This document shows, in pieces, positions 45,774 to 55,352 of a stretch of DNA of 64,000 bases. The position numbers and the translations under genes are program-made. The number at the start of each line of letters is the position of its first letter. The stretch's first letter is position 1. Under the pieces are notes generated by a model. The model was not told the DNA's origin. It saw nothing but the letters and a program-made list of their open reading frames with translations, and did not search any database. Source of the DNA: Aquamicrobium lusatiense (lineage in GTDB: Bacteria > Pseudomonadota > Alphaproteobacteria > Rhizobiales > Rhizobiaceae); the NCBI RefSeq assembly GCF_014201615.1, contig NZ_JACHEU010000001.1:1879631-1943630 (forward strand), written 5' to 3'.

Positions 45774-45955
45774 GTGCTGTCCTTTCAGACCTGTGATCTG
45801 GCCGTGCAACGGCCGATTGAATCGGGGACAGTCAGGGAAAGCCGGTGGTGCATCGGCACCTTGTTCGCTGTCCTGCCTGTCCAAGGCAGTTAGGGACCGA
45901 AACGGACCCAACCCGGGATTTTCATGCGTCTCAAACGTGCCCGTCACGAATGAGA

Positions 45956-45981
45956 GGAGCGGACGGTGAACCGTCCGCTCC
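45956..45981 (-). other. Strong hairpin just after rpsR
   Basis: GGAGCGGACGG and CCGTCCGCTCC are perfect 11-bp arms around TTCA (minus strand), starting nine bases after the rpsR stop. It is not followed by a T tract, so it could be an RNA-processing or partial termination element between rpsR and rplI. Confidence 0.55.
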
Positions 45982-45989
45982 GGAAGTTC

Positions 45990-46238
45990 TTAGCGCACCA
46001 GATAAGGCAGCAGGCCGAGGAAGCGGGCGCGCTTGATCGCCTTGGCGAGCTCACGCTGCTTCTTCTGGCTGACGGCGGTGATGCGCGAAGGCACGATCTT
46101 GCCGCGCTCGGAAATGTAGCGCTGCAGCAGACGCACGTCCTTGTAGTCGATCTTCGGAGCATTGGCGCCGGAGAACGGGCAGGTCTTGCGGCGGCGATGG
46201 AACGGACGCCGGGTCGGGATCTGGTTGATGTCGACCAT
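45990..46238 (-). CDS. rpsR: 30S ribosomal protein S18
   Basis: S18 pairs with S6 on the platform of the small subunit. The 82-residue protein contains [19 protein letters not shown] and [21 protein letters not shown], the family signature, after an N-terminal CPFSG segment. Starts three bases after rpsF ends, so the two are translated together. Confidence 0.97.
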   Translation of the reverse strand: MVDINQIPTRRPFHRRRKTCPFSGANAPKIDYKDVRLLQRYISERGKIVPSRITAVSQKKQRELAKAIKRARFLGLLPYLVR

Positions 46239-46241
46239 CGA

Positions 46242-46697
46242 TTACTCTCCTTCGCCTTCGCGGGGACGACGCGGGCCACGGTCGCCACGATCACCGCCAC
46301 GGTCGCGATCACCACCACGGTCACGGTCGCCAAAGCGGGGACGGTCACCGAAATTGCCGCGCTCGGAGCGCTCTTCGCGCTTCTGCATCATGGCGGAGGC
46401 GCCTTCCTCGTGCTGCTCGACCTTGATGGTCATGAAGCGCAGGATGTCTTCCGACAGGCCCATCTGGCGCTCCAGCTCGTTCAGAGCTGCGGGCGGGCAG
46501 GTGAGGTCCATCAGCGTGTAATACGCCTTGCGGTTCTTGTTGATGCGGTAGGTGAGGGACTTCAGTCCCCAGTTCTCAACCCGGCCAACCGAGCCGCCGC
46601 CTTCGGAGATGATGCCCTTGAAACGTTCAACGAGCTCATCGACCTGCTGCTGCGACAGATCCTGCCGGGCAAGAAACACATGTTCGTAAAGAGCCAT
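46242..46697 (-). CDS. rpsF: 30S ribosomal protein S6
   Basis: S6 binds 16S rRNA together with S18. The 151-residue protein begins [22 protein letters not shown], with the core ferredoxin-like fold to about residue 95, followed by a charged C-terminal tail made of repeated [11 protein letters not shown] units, an Arg/Gly/Asp low-complexity tail common in alphaproteobacterial S6. First gene of the operon; its promoter-like sequence lies about 200 bases upstream. Confidence 0.96.
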   Translation of the reverse strand: MALYEHVFLARQDLSQQQVDELVERFKGIISEGGGSVGRVENWGLKSLTYRINKNRKAYYTLMDLTCPPAALNELERQMGLSEDILRFMTIKVEQHEEGASAMMQKREERSERGNFGDRPRFGDRDRGGDRDRGGDRGDRGPRRPREGEGE

Positions 46698-46906
46698 AGT
46701 CTTGCCTTTCTTCGTTTCTCTCCCGGTTCCCGACGGCTAAGCCTCTGCAACTTCTCTTGACCCGAAACGGGGAAGAAAGGAGCATGGACGAGACGGTCGA
46801 GAGCGGAGACACGGGAGGCAGAAGCGCTTCAGGCTTCCTGTCGATGGCTCTCACGAACCAGCGGCCCTCCGTTCAGCCCCCAATCGGGACCGGCAGATTG
46901 AGCGCG

Positions 46907-46934
46907 TCTATAAAGCAAAACGGCGCGAACACAA
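46907..46934 (-). promoter_or_regulatory. Sigma-70-like promoter for the rpsF operon
   Basis: On the minus strand TTGTGT (46934-46929) and TATAGA (46912-46907) are 16 bases apart. This leaves a leader of about 200 bases before rpsF. Confidence 0.45.
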
Positions 46935-46981
46935 CCCCGGCCATTCGTTATCGGGCATGAAATGCCGTCAAATCAGCCTTG

Positions 46982-47593
46982 TCAGCCTTGCAGAGCCCCG
47001 ATCCATGGATGTCCGGGATGAACCAGATCAAGGCATCGCTTCAGCCATTCCTTTTCGGAGGCGTCCATCCGGGGCAGGGCTCCCGCAAAGTCCGCTTCAT
47101 CCTTTGCCCGCATGTGCTTTGCCTTGAACAGCAGCACGATTGCCGGCTTCAGGTAAGGCAGGCCGTCCGGGGTGATTGCGAAAGCTTCGCTGCGTGGGCG
47201 GCTGATGCGGACATCGCGCCGGCAGACCCACATGTCAGCGTCACCCGGTTCCAGCATCATGTCGGTGCGCCAGCAGTGTTCTGCTGTGTCCAGACACCAT
47301 ATCTGGAACACGTCCGGCCCTGGCTCGCGATGCGCAGGCAGAAGCTCTACGGTTCCGCTGAACGCGGTGCAGAACTGCAACGGCAACAGCGCCCTGCGAA
47401 AAAGCGGCAAGTCGCTGCGGATGATTGTGAACTCTATATCTTCATGGTCCCGGGTCTGGCGGCCATGCCACAAATCCAGCGCCCATCCCCCGGCTATGCA
47501 CCACGGGGCTTTCACATCGCGGAGTTTTTCCGCAAGTTCATGCGGTTGCCACGGTTGCCATGCGTCGTGGGGAGGCAGATCCGGGGTGGTCAC
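46982..47593 (-). CDS. Nucleotidyltransferase-fold protein, aminoglycoside adenylyltransferase-like
   Basis: About 203 residues. CIAGGWALDLWHGRQTRDH followed by EDIEF has the GG...D-x-D/E layout of the nucleotidyltransferase fold and resembles the ANT(2'')-type (PF10706-like) family. Many members of that family have no shown drug-modifying activity, so this is not a resistance call. The GTG at 47593 overlaps the stop of the upstream MFS gene (GTGA); the frame upstream of it only shadows that gene. The end is 285 bases from rpsF, which has its own promoter. Confidence 0.78.
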   Translation of the reverse strand: MTTPDLPPHDAWQPWQPHELAEKLRDVKAPWCIAGGWALDLWHGRQTRDHEDIEFTIIRSDLPLFRRALLPLQFCTAFSGTVELLPAHREPGPDVFQIWCLDTAEHCWRTDMMLEPGDADMWVCRRDVRISRPRSEAFAITPDGLPYLKPAIVLLFKAKHMRAKDEADFAGALPRMDASEKEWLKRCLDLVHPGHPWIGALQG

Positions 47594-48774
47594 CCGGTAC
47601 GGATCCTGAACAGCAGCCGGCCGATCGACAGCACCATATAAGCGCCGAAGAACAGGGCGAGCGACCAGCCGAAGCCGGGCGGGCCGAACAGATCCATGCC
47701 GATACCGATGGCCTGCGGCCCCAGCACCATGCCGATGCCGTAGCACAGCACGAAGGCGGCGTTGGCGGATGCCAGTTCATGGCCTGAAAGCTGCGAGCCC
47801 AGATGGGCGAGACCCACCGTGTAGAGCGCGGCGACAACGCCGCCCCACAGGAAGAGCAGCCCCGCCATGAGGTGCCAATTCTGCGCGAACAGCGGCATGA
47901 AGGCCGTTCCCACCATGCCGACGCTGGCGCACAGCAAAAGCAGGTAACGACGGTCCGACACCTTGTCGCTGAGCATGCCGATCGGGATCTGCAAAAGCAC
48001 GTTGCCAAGTCCGATCATGGTCAAAAGCAGTGCCGCATCGGCCTCGGAATATCCGATCCGGCTTCCGTAAACCGGGAAAAGGGCAAAGCCGCCTGTTTCG
48101 ACCGCGCCGAACACCAGAACCGCGGCGGTGGCCGTGGGCACCAGCCAGATGTAGCGCAGGAAACCGGTTTTCGTCTCACCATCGCGGTGAATGGGCGGGC
48201 TTTCGTTGCGCGCTGCAATGATCGGGATGGCGGCGAGTGCGACAAGCGCCACCGTGGTGCCGAACGGCATGAAGCCGGTGCTTCCGAGCTTGGAGAAAAT
48301 CCACGGGCCGGCGGCGAAACCGAGGGAAAGCACTGTGGCGTAGATGCCCAGCACCAGACCCCGTCGGTGCGGCGGCGCAGAAGTGCTGATCCAGAATTCG
48401 GAAAGGATGAAAAGCACTGTGAGCGAAAGGTGCAGCAGCGCGCGCAGCGGAAACCACATCCAGAAATAGGGCACGAAATAGAAGCCGGTGAAGGCAAGCG
48501 CGCCAGTGGTGATCATGGCGAGCATCGTCCAGGCCACGCCGAATCGGGCGGCGAGCGGTGTGGCCAGCGGCGCCGCTGCAATGGAGGCGATGCCGGCGAT
48601 CGCCGTGTTAAGCCCGATCATCGAGGCCGAATAGCCTCTCGTTTCCAGAATGACCGACAGAAGCGGCATTCCAAGGCCGATGGCGATGCCGACAACGCTG
48701 ATTGCCGAGATCGCGGCGATCATTGGAAGCCATTGCACCCGCTCGTCGTCGCGGGTTTCCACCTGTGCGGTCAT
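47590..48774 (-). CDS. MFS transporter (YcaD-like)
   Basis: About 394 residues with twelve hydrophobic helices. The two six-helix halves are related, and SDKVSDRRYLLLL between helices 8 and 9 is a degenerate MFS motif A (GxLaDrxGRRxxl). The general pattern matches the YcaD/small-drug or sugar exporter subfamily; substrate unknown. ATG at 48774 (MTAQVE) is preferred over an ATG twelve codons upstream. Ends in a GTGA overlap with the nucleotidyltransferase gene, so the two are co-translated. Confidence 0.88.
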   Translation of the reverse strand: MTAQVETRDDERVQWLPMIAAISAISVVGIAIGLGMPLLSVILETRGYSASMIGLNTAIAGIASIAAAPLATPLAARFGVAWTMLAMITTGALAFTGFYFVPYFWMWFPLRALLHLSLTVLFILSEFWISTSAPPHRRGLVLGIYATVLSLGFAAGPWIFSKLGSTGFMPFGTTVALVALAAIPIIAARNESPPIHRDGETKTGFLRYIWLVPTATAAVLVFGAVETGGFALFPVYGSRIGYSEADAALLLTMIGLGNVLLQIPIGMLSDKVSDRRYLLLLCASVGMVGTAFMPLFAQNWHLMAGLLFLWGGVVAALYTVGLAHLGSQLSGHELASANAAFVLCYGIGMVLGPQAIGIGMDLFGPPGFGWSLALFFGAYMVLSIGRLLFRIRTG

Positions 48775-48856
48775 TGCAGGATCATCCTGCATGCAGGCAG
48801 CGGGCTGCATCCGGACAGGAGAGGGAAGCAGTGAAACGGCAACGCAGGCACCCCGG

Positions 48857-49588
48857 TCAAAGCAGATCGCGCACGAAGCGATTGTTGAGCATTCGGTAGA
48901 AAGGCACGGGCCCGCCGGGGCTCAGTCGCGGGTCGCCGGCCAGCCTTTGCTGCACCTCTCCCAGAATCGTGCGGGTGATGGCCGGCACATCCGCCGCGCG
49001 CGCTTCATCGAGCGAAAGCCAGACAAGCTCTTCCAGTTCGTTGGTCGGTCCGCCTTGTGGAAGCTCCACGGCCACGTCATCGCGAAAGGCTGCCAGAAAG
49101 CGCGTATCGAAGCGGCGGACCCTTCCGGGCGGTGTGATGGCGCGCGCCACAAAGCGAAGCCCGGTGAGAGAGGGCATGACACCGTGTTCGGCAAAGCCTT
49201 GCCAGTCCGGGCGTGACGTGGAGAACGACCCCTTGTTGCCGATCAGCAGCCCGGCTTCCTCGTAAGTTTCGCGGATCGCCGACAAGGCGATGGCGCGTGC
49301 GCGCGTCGGCGTGGTGCGGCTTGCGCGAACCGTCAGCTTGGCTTCTTCCTCGGGATGCAGTCCGTCGGCGACAAGGACGCGGCCGTCGCTGGGATCCGTG
49401 CGTCCGCCCGGAAAGACGAATTTCCCCGGCATGAAGACGTGGCTGGAGTGGCGCCTGCCCATCAGCACGCGGAATTCTCCGCCCTGCCGGTCGAGAAGAA
49501 GAAGGGTGGCCGCGTCACGCGGGCGCAGGGGAGGCGCCTTCGTTTCCATCTCGGCACCTTCCACCTTGTCGACTTCAGCTTTGCTCAT
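48857..49588 (-). CDS. NUDIX hydrolase
   Basis: A 243-residue NUDIX protein. FPGGRTDPSDGR opens a Nudix box in which an insert of about 35 residues precedes ALSAIRETYEEAGLLIG, so it belongs to the NUDT7/19-like long-insert type, often linked to CoA or acyl-CoA pyrophosphatase activity; this is an inference. Start is uncertain: ATG at 49588 or 49549. It lies in the topA-rnr-DUF983-NUDIX order usual for Rhizobiales, where rpmG normally follows; here an MFS gene does instead. Confidence 0.87.
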   Translation of the reverse strand: MSKAEVDKVEGAEMETKAPPLRPRDAATLLLLDRQGGEFRVLMGRRHSSHVFMPGKFVFPGGRTDPSDGRVLVADGLHPEEEAKLTVRASRTTPTRARAIALSAIRETYEEAGLLIGNKGSFSTSRPDWQGFAEHGVMPSLTGLRFVARAITPPGRVRRFDTRFLAAFRDDVAVELPQGGPTNELEELVWLSLDEARAADVPAITRTILGEVQQRLAGDPRLSPGGPVPFYRMLNNRFVRDLL

Positions 49589-49688
49589 GCCCTGCATGCA
49601 ACGCACCTAGCCGAAAGCCGCCCATTACGAAAGAGCCGTTTTCGCATTTGCCATTGCACCAGTCGACGGACCTGACGGACCGAAGGCC

Positions 49689-50138
49689 CTAATGTTCCGG
49701 ATGCGGCTCAAGCTGGTCCGGCTCATCGCCAAAGCCATGCATGTAAAAGGCCCATTGCAGCCCGATGACCGCGCCTTTGATCGGCTGCAGGAACAACAGG
49801 GCGAGGATCAGGGTGAGCGGCGCCCAGACGGCGAAATGTGCCCACATCGGCCACACATAGCGCATTTCAACCGCCATGAAGCCGGCAATGACGATATGGC
49901 CGACCACCACGATATCGAGATAGGCCGGAAGGTCGTCCGCCCGGTGATGGCTGATTTCCTCGCCGCAGACCGAGCATGTGTCGACGGATTTCACATAAGC
50001 GCGAAAAAGCTTGCCTTCGCCGCAGGCGGGGCATCGGCCAAGAAAACCCCGCTTCATGGCCTCGCCAACCGGCCGTGTCGGCCGTTGCGGCTTGCTGTCG
50101 CCGCCGAAAACCTGCTGTTCGGTGCTGCCTGTCGTCAT
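49689..50138 (-). CDS. DUF983 family membrane protein with zinc ribbon
   Basis: A 149-residue protein. CPACGEGKLFRAY and CSVCGEEI form a four-cysteine zinc ribbon before two hydrophobic helices (about residues 75-97 and 103-122), the DUF983 pattern. Function unknown; widespread next to rnr in alphaproteobacteria. One base separates its start from the rnr stop. Confidence 0.88.
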   Translation of the reverse strand: MTTGSTEQQVFGGDSKPQRPTRPVGEAMKRGFLGRCPACGEGKLFRAYVKSVDTCSVCGEEISHHRADDLPAYLDIVVVGHIVIAGFMAVEMRYVWPMWAHFAVWAPLTLILALLFLQPIKGAVIGLQWAFYMHGFGDEPDQLEPHPEH

Positions 50139-50139
50139 G

Positions 50140-52440
50140 TCATCGTCTCCTGCCGCGCGAACCTGACCTGTTTTTCAGGGCGCGGATACGGCCTTTCGCC
50201 TTGTGATACGACCGGGTGGAGCCTGACAGAGGCTTGGGTTCGCTCAACATCTCGAAGCGCATGGCTCCGGCCATTGGCGCTACATCGACGAGACGGACCT
50301 CGACATTGTCCGCGAGCTGATAACCTTTGCCGCTTCGTTCTCCAAACAGCGATCGTGCCGTTTCGTCGTATATATAGTAATCCCCTCCCAGGGACGACAC
50401 CGGGATGAAACCATCTGCGCCAAATTGCGGCAACTGGACAAAAAGTCCCGCTTTCGTGACGCCCGAAATACGGGCCTGAAAACTCTCGTTGATATGTTCC
50501 GCCAGATGCGCCGCAATCAGGCGATCCACGGTTTCGCGCTCTGCCGCCATGGCCCGCCGCTCTGCGGTAGAGATGAGGGCGGCGATCTCGGCAAGCTGCG
50601 ACTCCTCGTCACGGGTGAGCCCGCCCTGTCCAAGTCCGAGCGCGCCGATCAGCGCACGATGCACGATCAGATCGGCATAGCGGCGGATCGGAGAGGTGAA
50701 ATGCGCGTATCGTTTCAGGTTGAGGCCGAAATGGCCGATATTGTCCTGCGTGTATATGGCCTGGCTTTGCGTGCGCAGCACGACTTCGTTGACCAGCGCG
50801 TCGTTGTCGGTCCCGCGCACCTGCTCCAGAAGCCCGTTGAACTGGGAGGGGCGCATCTGCGCACCGCGCGCCAGTGACAGTCCGATGCTTTGCAGGAATT
50901 CGCGCAACGCCTCCTGCTTGGCGAGCGAGGGCCCGTCATGGGTGCGGTAGATCAGCGGCTGTTTTTTGCCCTCAAGCGTTTCCGCCGCGGACACATTGGC
51001 CTGGATCATGAACTCCTCGATCAGCTTATGAGCGTCGAGGCGCTCCGGCACGATCACGCGGTCGACGGTGCCGTCTTCCTTGAGGATGATCTTGCGCTCC
51101 GGCAGGTCGAGTTCGAGCGGCTGGCGATGTTCGCGACCTCGCTTCAGCACCGCATAGGCTTCCCAGAGCGGCTTCAGCACCGTGTCGAGCAGCGGCCCGG
51201 TCTTGTCATCCGGCGTGCCGTCAATGGCCGCCTGAGCCTGCGGATAGGCGAGCTTCGCCGCCGATTTCATCATCACGCGATGGAAGGAATGGCGCACCTT
51301 GCGGCCTTCGGCCGAAAAGGTCATGCGAACCGCCATTGCAGGCCGCTCCTCGCCCTCACGCAGCGAGCACAGATCGTTGGAGATGCGCTCGGGCAGCATC
51401 GGCACGACACGATCGGGAAAATAGACCGAATTGCCGCGCTTCAGGGCCTCGCGGTCGAGCGCGGAGGCCGGCGTCACATAGGCCGCCACATCGGCGATCG
51501 CCACGGTGACGATCACCCCGCCGGGGTTCTTCTCGTCACTGTCAGGTTCGGCGAAAACCGCGTCGTCATGGTCCTTTGCATCGGCTGGATCGATAGTCAC
51601 GAGCGGGAGGGTGCGCCAGTCTTCACGGCCTTCGGTCCGGACTTCCTTCAGTGCCTGCACCTCAGTCAGCACGTCTGCCGGGAAGATATGGGGAATGTCA
51701 TGGGCGTGGATGGCGATCATCGAGACCGCCTTTTCGTTCAGCGGCGAGCCCAGAACGGAGATGACCTTCGCCTTGGGCAGGCCATAGCGCGGCGTGCGTG
51801 AAGGCTCGACCTCAACCAGATCGCCATTGTTGGCGCCGTTGCGGAATTCCTTGTCGACGATGAGTTCCGGCTGGCGCCGTTCGACCGGCTCGATGCGGAA
51901 CGTACCATCGGAAAGCGTGCGGAAGATGCCGAGCACGGCCTGCGCGCGCTTCTCGAATATCTTGATGATCCGCGCGGTATAGGCCGGGCCTTCCTCCTTG
52001 CCGGTGGAGAAGGTTTTGGCCAGCACACGGTCGCCGATGCCGGGAGCCGGCCCGCCGCGCGGCGGCTTTATGGCAACCGTGGGAGAATTCCCGTTTTCAT
52101 CCTGCTCGGCCGGCCGGGCCAGAAGTCCGCCGTCTTCATCGCGTGCGAATATGTCGAGAACGGCGATGGTGGGAAGATTGCCGGGGCGCGACAGCCGCTT
52201 GCGCTTCTTCTCCAGAAGCCCTTCGTCTTCGAGGTCGCGCAGCATATCCTTCAGCCATACGCGGTCGTCGCCACGCAGGGCGAACGCCTTTGCAATCTCG
52301 CGCTTGCCTGAACTGTCGGGATTTTCGGCGATGTAGCGAAGGATTTCGTCACGCGAGGGGCGATACTGGTCCTTTGTCCCGCGCCGCGTGTCACCGGCGC
52401 GGGGATCGCCGTGGTTTCTTCCGGAGATCCCTCGCGCCAA
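50140..52440 (-). CDS. rnr: Ribonuclease R
   Basis: RNase R is a 3'-5' exoribonuclease that degrades structured RNA. The 766-residue protein has an N-terminal helix-turn-helix, a cold-shock domain, the RNB catalytic block DPADAKDHDDAVFAE with its conserved Asp residues, and an S1 domain (RISGVTKAGLFVQLPQFGADG) near the C-terminus, then a short basic tail. It starts four bases after topA ends; coupled transcription of topA, rnr and DUF983 is likely. Confidence 0.95.
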   Translation of the reverse strand: MARGISGRNHGDPRAGDTRRGTKDQYRPSRDEILRYIAENPDSSGKREIAKAFALRGDDRVWLKDMLRDLEDEGLLEKKRKRLSRPGNLPTIAVLDIFARDEDGGLLARPAEQDENGNSPTVAIKPPRGGPAPGIGDRVLAKTFSTGKEEGPAYTARIIKIFEKRAQAVLGIFRTLSDGTFRIEPVERRQPELIVDKEFRNGANNGDLVEVEPSRTPRYGLPKAKVISVLGSPLNEKAVSMIAIHAHDIPHIFPADVLTEVQALKEVRTEGREDWRTLPLVTIDPADAKDHDDAVFAEPDSDEKNPGGVIVTVAIADVAAYVTPASALDREALKRGNSVYFPDRVVPMLPERISNDLCSLREGEERPAMAVRMTFSAEGRKVRHSFHRVMMKSAAKLAYPQAQAAIDGTPDDKTGPLLDTVLKPLWEAYAVLKRGREHRQPLELDLPERKIILKEDGTVDRVIVPERLDAHKLIEEFMIQANVSAAETLEGKKQPLIYRTHDGPSLAKQEALREFLQSIGLSLARGAQMRPSQFNGLLEQVRGTDNDALVNEVVLRTQSQAIYTQDNIGHFGLNLKRYAHFTSPIRRYADLIVHRALIGALGLGQGGLTRDEESQLAEIAALISTAERRAMAAERETVDRLIAAHLAEHINESFQARISGVTKAGLFVQLPQFGADGFIPVSSLGGDYYIYDETARSLFGERSGKGYQLADNVEVRLVDVAPMAGAMRFEMLSEPKPLSGSTRSYHKAKGRIRALKNRSGSRGRRR

Positions 52441-52444
52441 GCTT

Positions 52445-55072
52445 CTATTCCTTCTTCTTTGCTGCGGTTTTTTTGGCCGCCGTAGTCTTCTTTGCCGCCG
52501 CCGCCTTCTTCGGTGCCGCCGCCTTGCGGGCCGGTTTCTTCGCCCCGCCGCCCTTGGCTTCCTTTTCAGCGATCAGCACAAGCGCTTCTTCCAGCGTGAT
52601 CGCCTGAGGGTCCTTGCCCTTGGGCAGGGTGGCGTTGATCTTGCCGAAGTTCACATAGGGCCCGTAACGGCCGTCGCGAACCGTGATTTTGCCGCCGCCG
52701 TCGGGGTGGTCGCCCAGTTCCTTGAGGGCGGAAGCCGCGGCACCGCCGCGTGCACCACGTCCCTTGGACTGCTTTTCCGCCAGAACCGTGACGGCGCGGT
52801 TGAGGCCGATGGTGAACACGTCCTCGATGGTATCCACATTGGCGTAGGTGCCATCATGCAGGATGAAAGGCCCATAGCGCCCGAGACCTGCCGAGATCAT
52901 CTTTCCGGTCTCGGGATGGTTGCCGACTTCGCGCGGCAGCGCCAGCAGCGCCAGAGCCTTCTCAAGGTCGATCGACGGAGCCGACCAGCCCTTGGGCAGG
53001 CTGGAGCGCTTGGCTTCCTTGCCGTCGCCGCGCTGCACATAGGGGCCGAAGCGCCCGGTGCGCAGGGTGACTTCCTCCTGCGTTTCGGGATCGGTGCCCA
53101 GAACCCTGTTGCCGTTCTCCATGCCGCCGGCTTCCGCGTCGCCTTCGCCGTTTTCTCCGAACTGGCGCGTATAGCCGCATTCGGGATAGTTCGAGCAGCC
53201 GACGAAGGCGCCGTATCTGCCGAGCTTCAGCGACAGGTTGCCGGTGCCGCATTTCGGGCAGATGCGCGGGTCCGATCCGTCCTCACGCGCCGGGAACAGC
53301 AACGGGGCGAGGTCGTCGTTGAGCGCGTCGATAACATCCGAAACGCGCAGTTCCTTGATGTCGTCGACCGAGGCCGAAAAATCGTTCCAGAAGTCGCGCA
53401 GAACGTCCTTCCACTCGAGCTTTCCGTCGGAAATCTCATCCAGCTTCTCTTCCAGCGAGGCCGTGAAGTCGTATTCGACATATTTGTCGAAGAAGCTTTC
53501 AAGGAAGGCAGTGACGATGCGGCCCTTGGAATGCGGGATCAGCCTACGCTTGTCGATGGTGACATATTCGCGGTCTTCCAGCGTCTTCAGCGTGGCCGCA
53601 TAGGTGGAAGGGCGGCCGATGCCGAGTTCTTCCAGCTTCTTGATGAGCGCGGCTTCCGAATAGCGCGGCGGCGGCTCGGTCGAGTGCTGCGTGGCGTTGA
53701 TCGCCTCGCGCGCCAGTTCCTCGCCGGAGCGGATTTCGGGCAGGCGACGATTGTCCTCGTCTTCCGAATCCTCTTCCTTCTGGTCGGTATAAGCCGCGAT
53801 GAAGCCGTCGAAGCGGATGACGGAACCGACGGCGCGCAGACCGGCGGTCTTCGCACCGTTGACCGCCTCGATCTCGACGGTGGTGCGCTCGATCTCGGCA
53901 GGATTCATCTGGCTGGCGATGGCGCGCTTCCAGATCAGCTCGTAGAGGCGGGCCTGATCCGCATCCAGATATTGGCGCACGGAGGCCGGCGTGCGGAAGA
54001 AGTCGGTCGGGCGGATCGCCTCGTGCGCTTCCTGCGCGTTCTTGGCCTTGGTTGTGTAGTAGCGCGGCTTTTCCGGCAGGTACTTGTCGCCGAACTCCTT
54101 GCCGATCGCAGCGCGGGCGGCCGAGATTGCCTCGGGCGCCATCTGCACGCCGTCGGTTCTCATATAGGTAATGAGACCAGCCGTTTCGCCGCCAATGTCC
54201 ATGCCTTCATACAGGCGCTGCGCGACCTGCATGGTGCGGTTGGCGGAAAAGCCGAGGCGCGAGGACGCCGCCTGCTGCAGCGTCGACGTGGTGAAGGGTG
54301 GGGCAGGGTTGCGCTTTGTCGGCTTGGCTTCCACCGAAACCGCGTTGAAACGCGCGCCTTCCAGCATCGCTTTGATACCGTCGGCCTGGCTTTTGTTCTT
54401 GATGTCGAGCTTCTGCAGCTTCTTGCCTTCATAGGCAGTCAGCCGGGCCTCGAAGCTGTCCTTACGCGGCGTATCGAGAATGGCCGCGATGTTCCAGTAT
54501 TCTTCGCGAATGAAGCGCTCGATCTCGGCTTCACGGTCGCAGACGAGGCGCAGCGCCACCGACTGCACGCGGCCGGCAGAGCGTGCGCCGGGCAGCTTGC
54601 GCCACAGCACGGGAGAGAGCGTAAAGCCGACCAGATAGTCGAGCGCGCGCCGCGCCAGATAGGCATCCACCAGCGGCGTATCGATCTGGCGCGGATTGGC
54701 CATGGCATCGAGCACGGACTGCTTGGTGATGGCGTTGAAGACCACCCGGCTGACCGGCTTGTCCTTCAGCACCTTTTTCGCCCGCAGAACATCGAGCACA
54801 TGCCAGGAAATGGCTTCACCCTCGCGATCCGGGTCGGTTGCGAGGATCAGGCCATCGGCGTCCTTGACCGCCTTGGCAATGTCGGCGAGGCGCTTGGCGG
54901 ACGCCCCGTCCACCGCCCAGGACATGGCGAAGTCCTCGTCCGGGCGAACCGATCCGTCCTTGGCGGGAAGGTCGCGGACATGGCCAAAGGAAGCCAGAAC
55001 CTTATAGTTGCGACCAAGATATTTGTTGATTGTCTTCGCCTTTGCGGGCGACTCGACGACGACGACGTCCAT
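52445..55072 (-). CDS. topA: DNA topoisomerase I
   Basis: TopA relaxes negative supercoils. The 875-residue protein shows the TOPRIM domain (VVVESPAKAKTINKYLG, DPDREGEAISWH), the active-site Tyr303 in LITYMRTDG, SAGRVQSVALRLV, a C4 zinc finger (CPKCGTGNL...CSNYPECGY), further degenerate Topo_C repeats, and a Lys/Ala-rich C-terminal tail. Upstream, dprA and plsY, common neighbours in Rhizobiales, are absent from the window. Confidence 0.97.
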   Translation of the reverse strand: MDVVVVESPAKAKTINKYLGRNYKVLASFGHVRDLPAKDGSVRPDEDFAMSWAVDGASAKRLADIAKAVKDADGLILATDPDREGEAISWHVLDVLRAKKVLKDKPVSRVVFNAITKQSVLDAMANPRQIDTPLVDAYLARRALDYLVGFTLSPVLWRKLPGARSAGRVQSVALRLVCDREAEIERFIREEYWNIAAILDTPRKDSFEARLTAYEGKKLQKLDIKNKSQADGIKAMLEGARFNAVSVEAKPTKRNPAPPFTTSTLQQAASSRLGFSANRTMQVAQRLYEGMDIGGETAGLITYMRTDGVQMAPEAISAARAAIGKEFGDKYLPEKPRYYTTKAKNAQEAHEAIRPTDFFRTPASVRQYLDADQARLYELIWKRAIASQMNPAEIERTTVEIEAVNGAKTAGLRAVGSVIRFDGFIAAYTDQKEEDSEDEDNRRLPEIRSGEELAREAINATQHSTEPPPRYSEAALIKKLEELGIGRPSTYAATLKTLEDREYVTIDKRRLIPHSKGRIVTAFLESFFDKYVEYDFTASLEEKLDEISDGKLEWKDVLRDFWNDFSASVDDIKELRVSDVIDALNDDLAPLLFPAREDGSDPRICPKCGTGNLSLKLGRYGAFVGCSNYPECGYTRQFGENGEGDAEAGGMENGNRVLGTDPETQEEVTLRTGRFGPYVQRGDGKEAKRSSLPKGWSAPSIDLEKALALLALPREVGNHPETGKMISAGLGRYGPFILHDGTYANVDTIEDVFTIGLNRAVTVLAEKQSKGRGARGGAAASALKELGDHPDGGGKITVRDGRYGPYVNFGKINATLPKGKDPQAITLEEALVLIAEKEAKGGGAKKPARKAAAPKKAAAAKKTTAAKKTAAKKKE

Positions 55073-55235
55073 ATTTACCGTGTATGCTGGGTCTGCGGCG
55101 GGGAATGTTTCCTGTGACCGCGACGGGAAAATCTTCAGGTACCGTCAAATGGCCGTGCTTTCGCGCCGGGTCAAGGGGCAGGGCAAAAACACATGCATGA
55201 GCAACTATCAACTTGGGGTTGTAAATAAAATTAAG

Positions 55236-55264
55236 TTGCACTTTTTAATATATGAGGCATAAGA
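55236..55264 (+). promoter_or_regulatory. Sigma-70-like promoter before the small conserved gene
   Basis: TTGCAC (55236-55241) and ATAAGA (55259-55264) with a 17-base AT-rich spacer, in an AT-rich pocket, about 90 bases before the GTG at 55353. Confidence 0.38.
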
Positions 55265-55352
55265 ATAGAACATCTTGGCAACAGAGATGGCCGGGCGGGT
55301 TCGGGGGATCTATCTTTCAGATTGGTCCTGGAGGCACCGGAAAGGAGGGCGC

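Noticed and set aside
52388..55117. 909-codon plus-strand frame opposite topA
   Set aside because: Antisense to topA; no recognisable domains, and topA carries TOPRIM, active-site Tyr and zinc finger.
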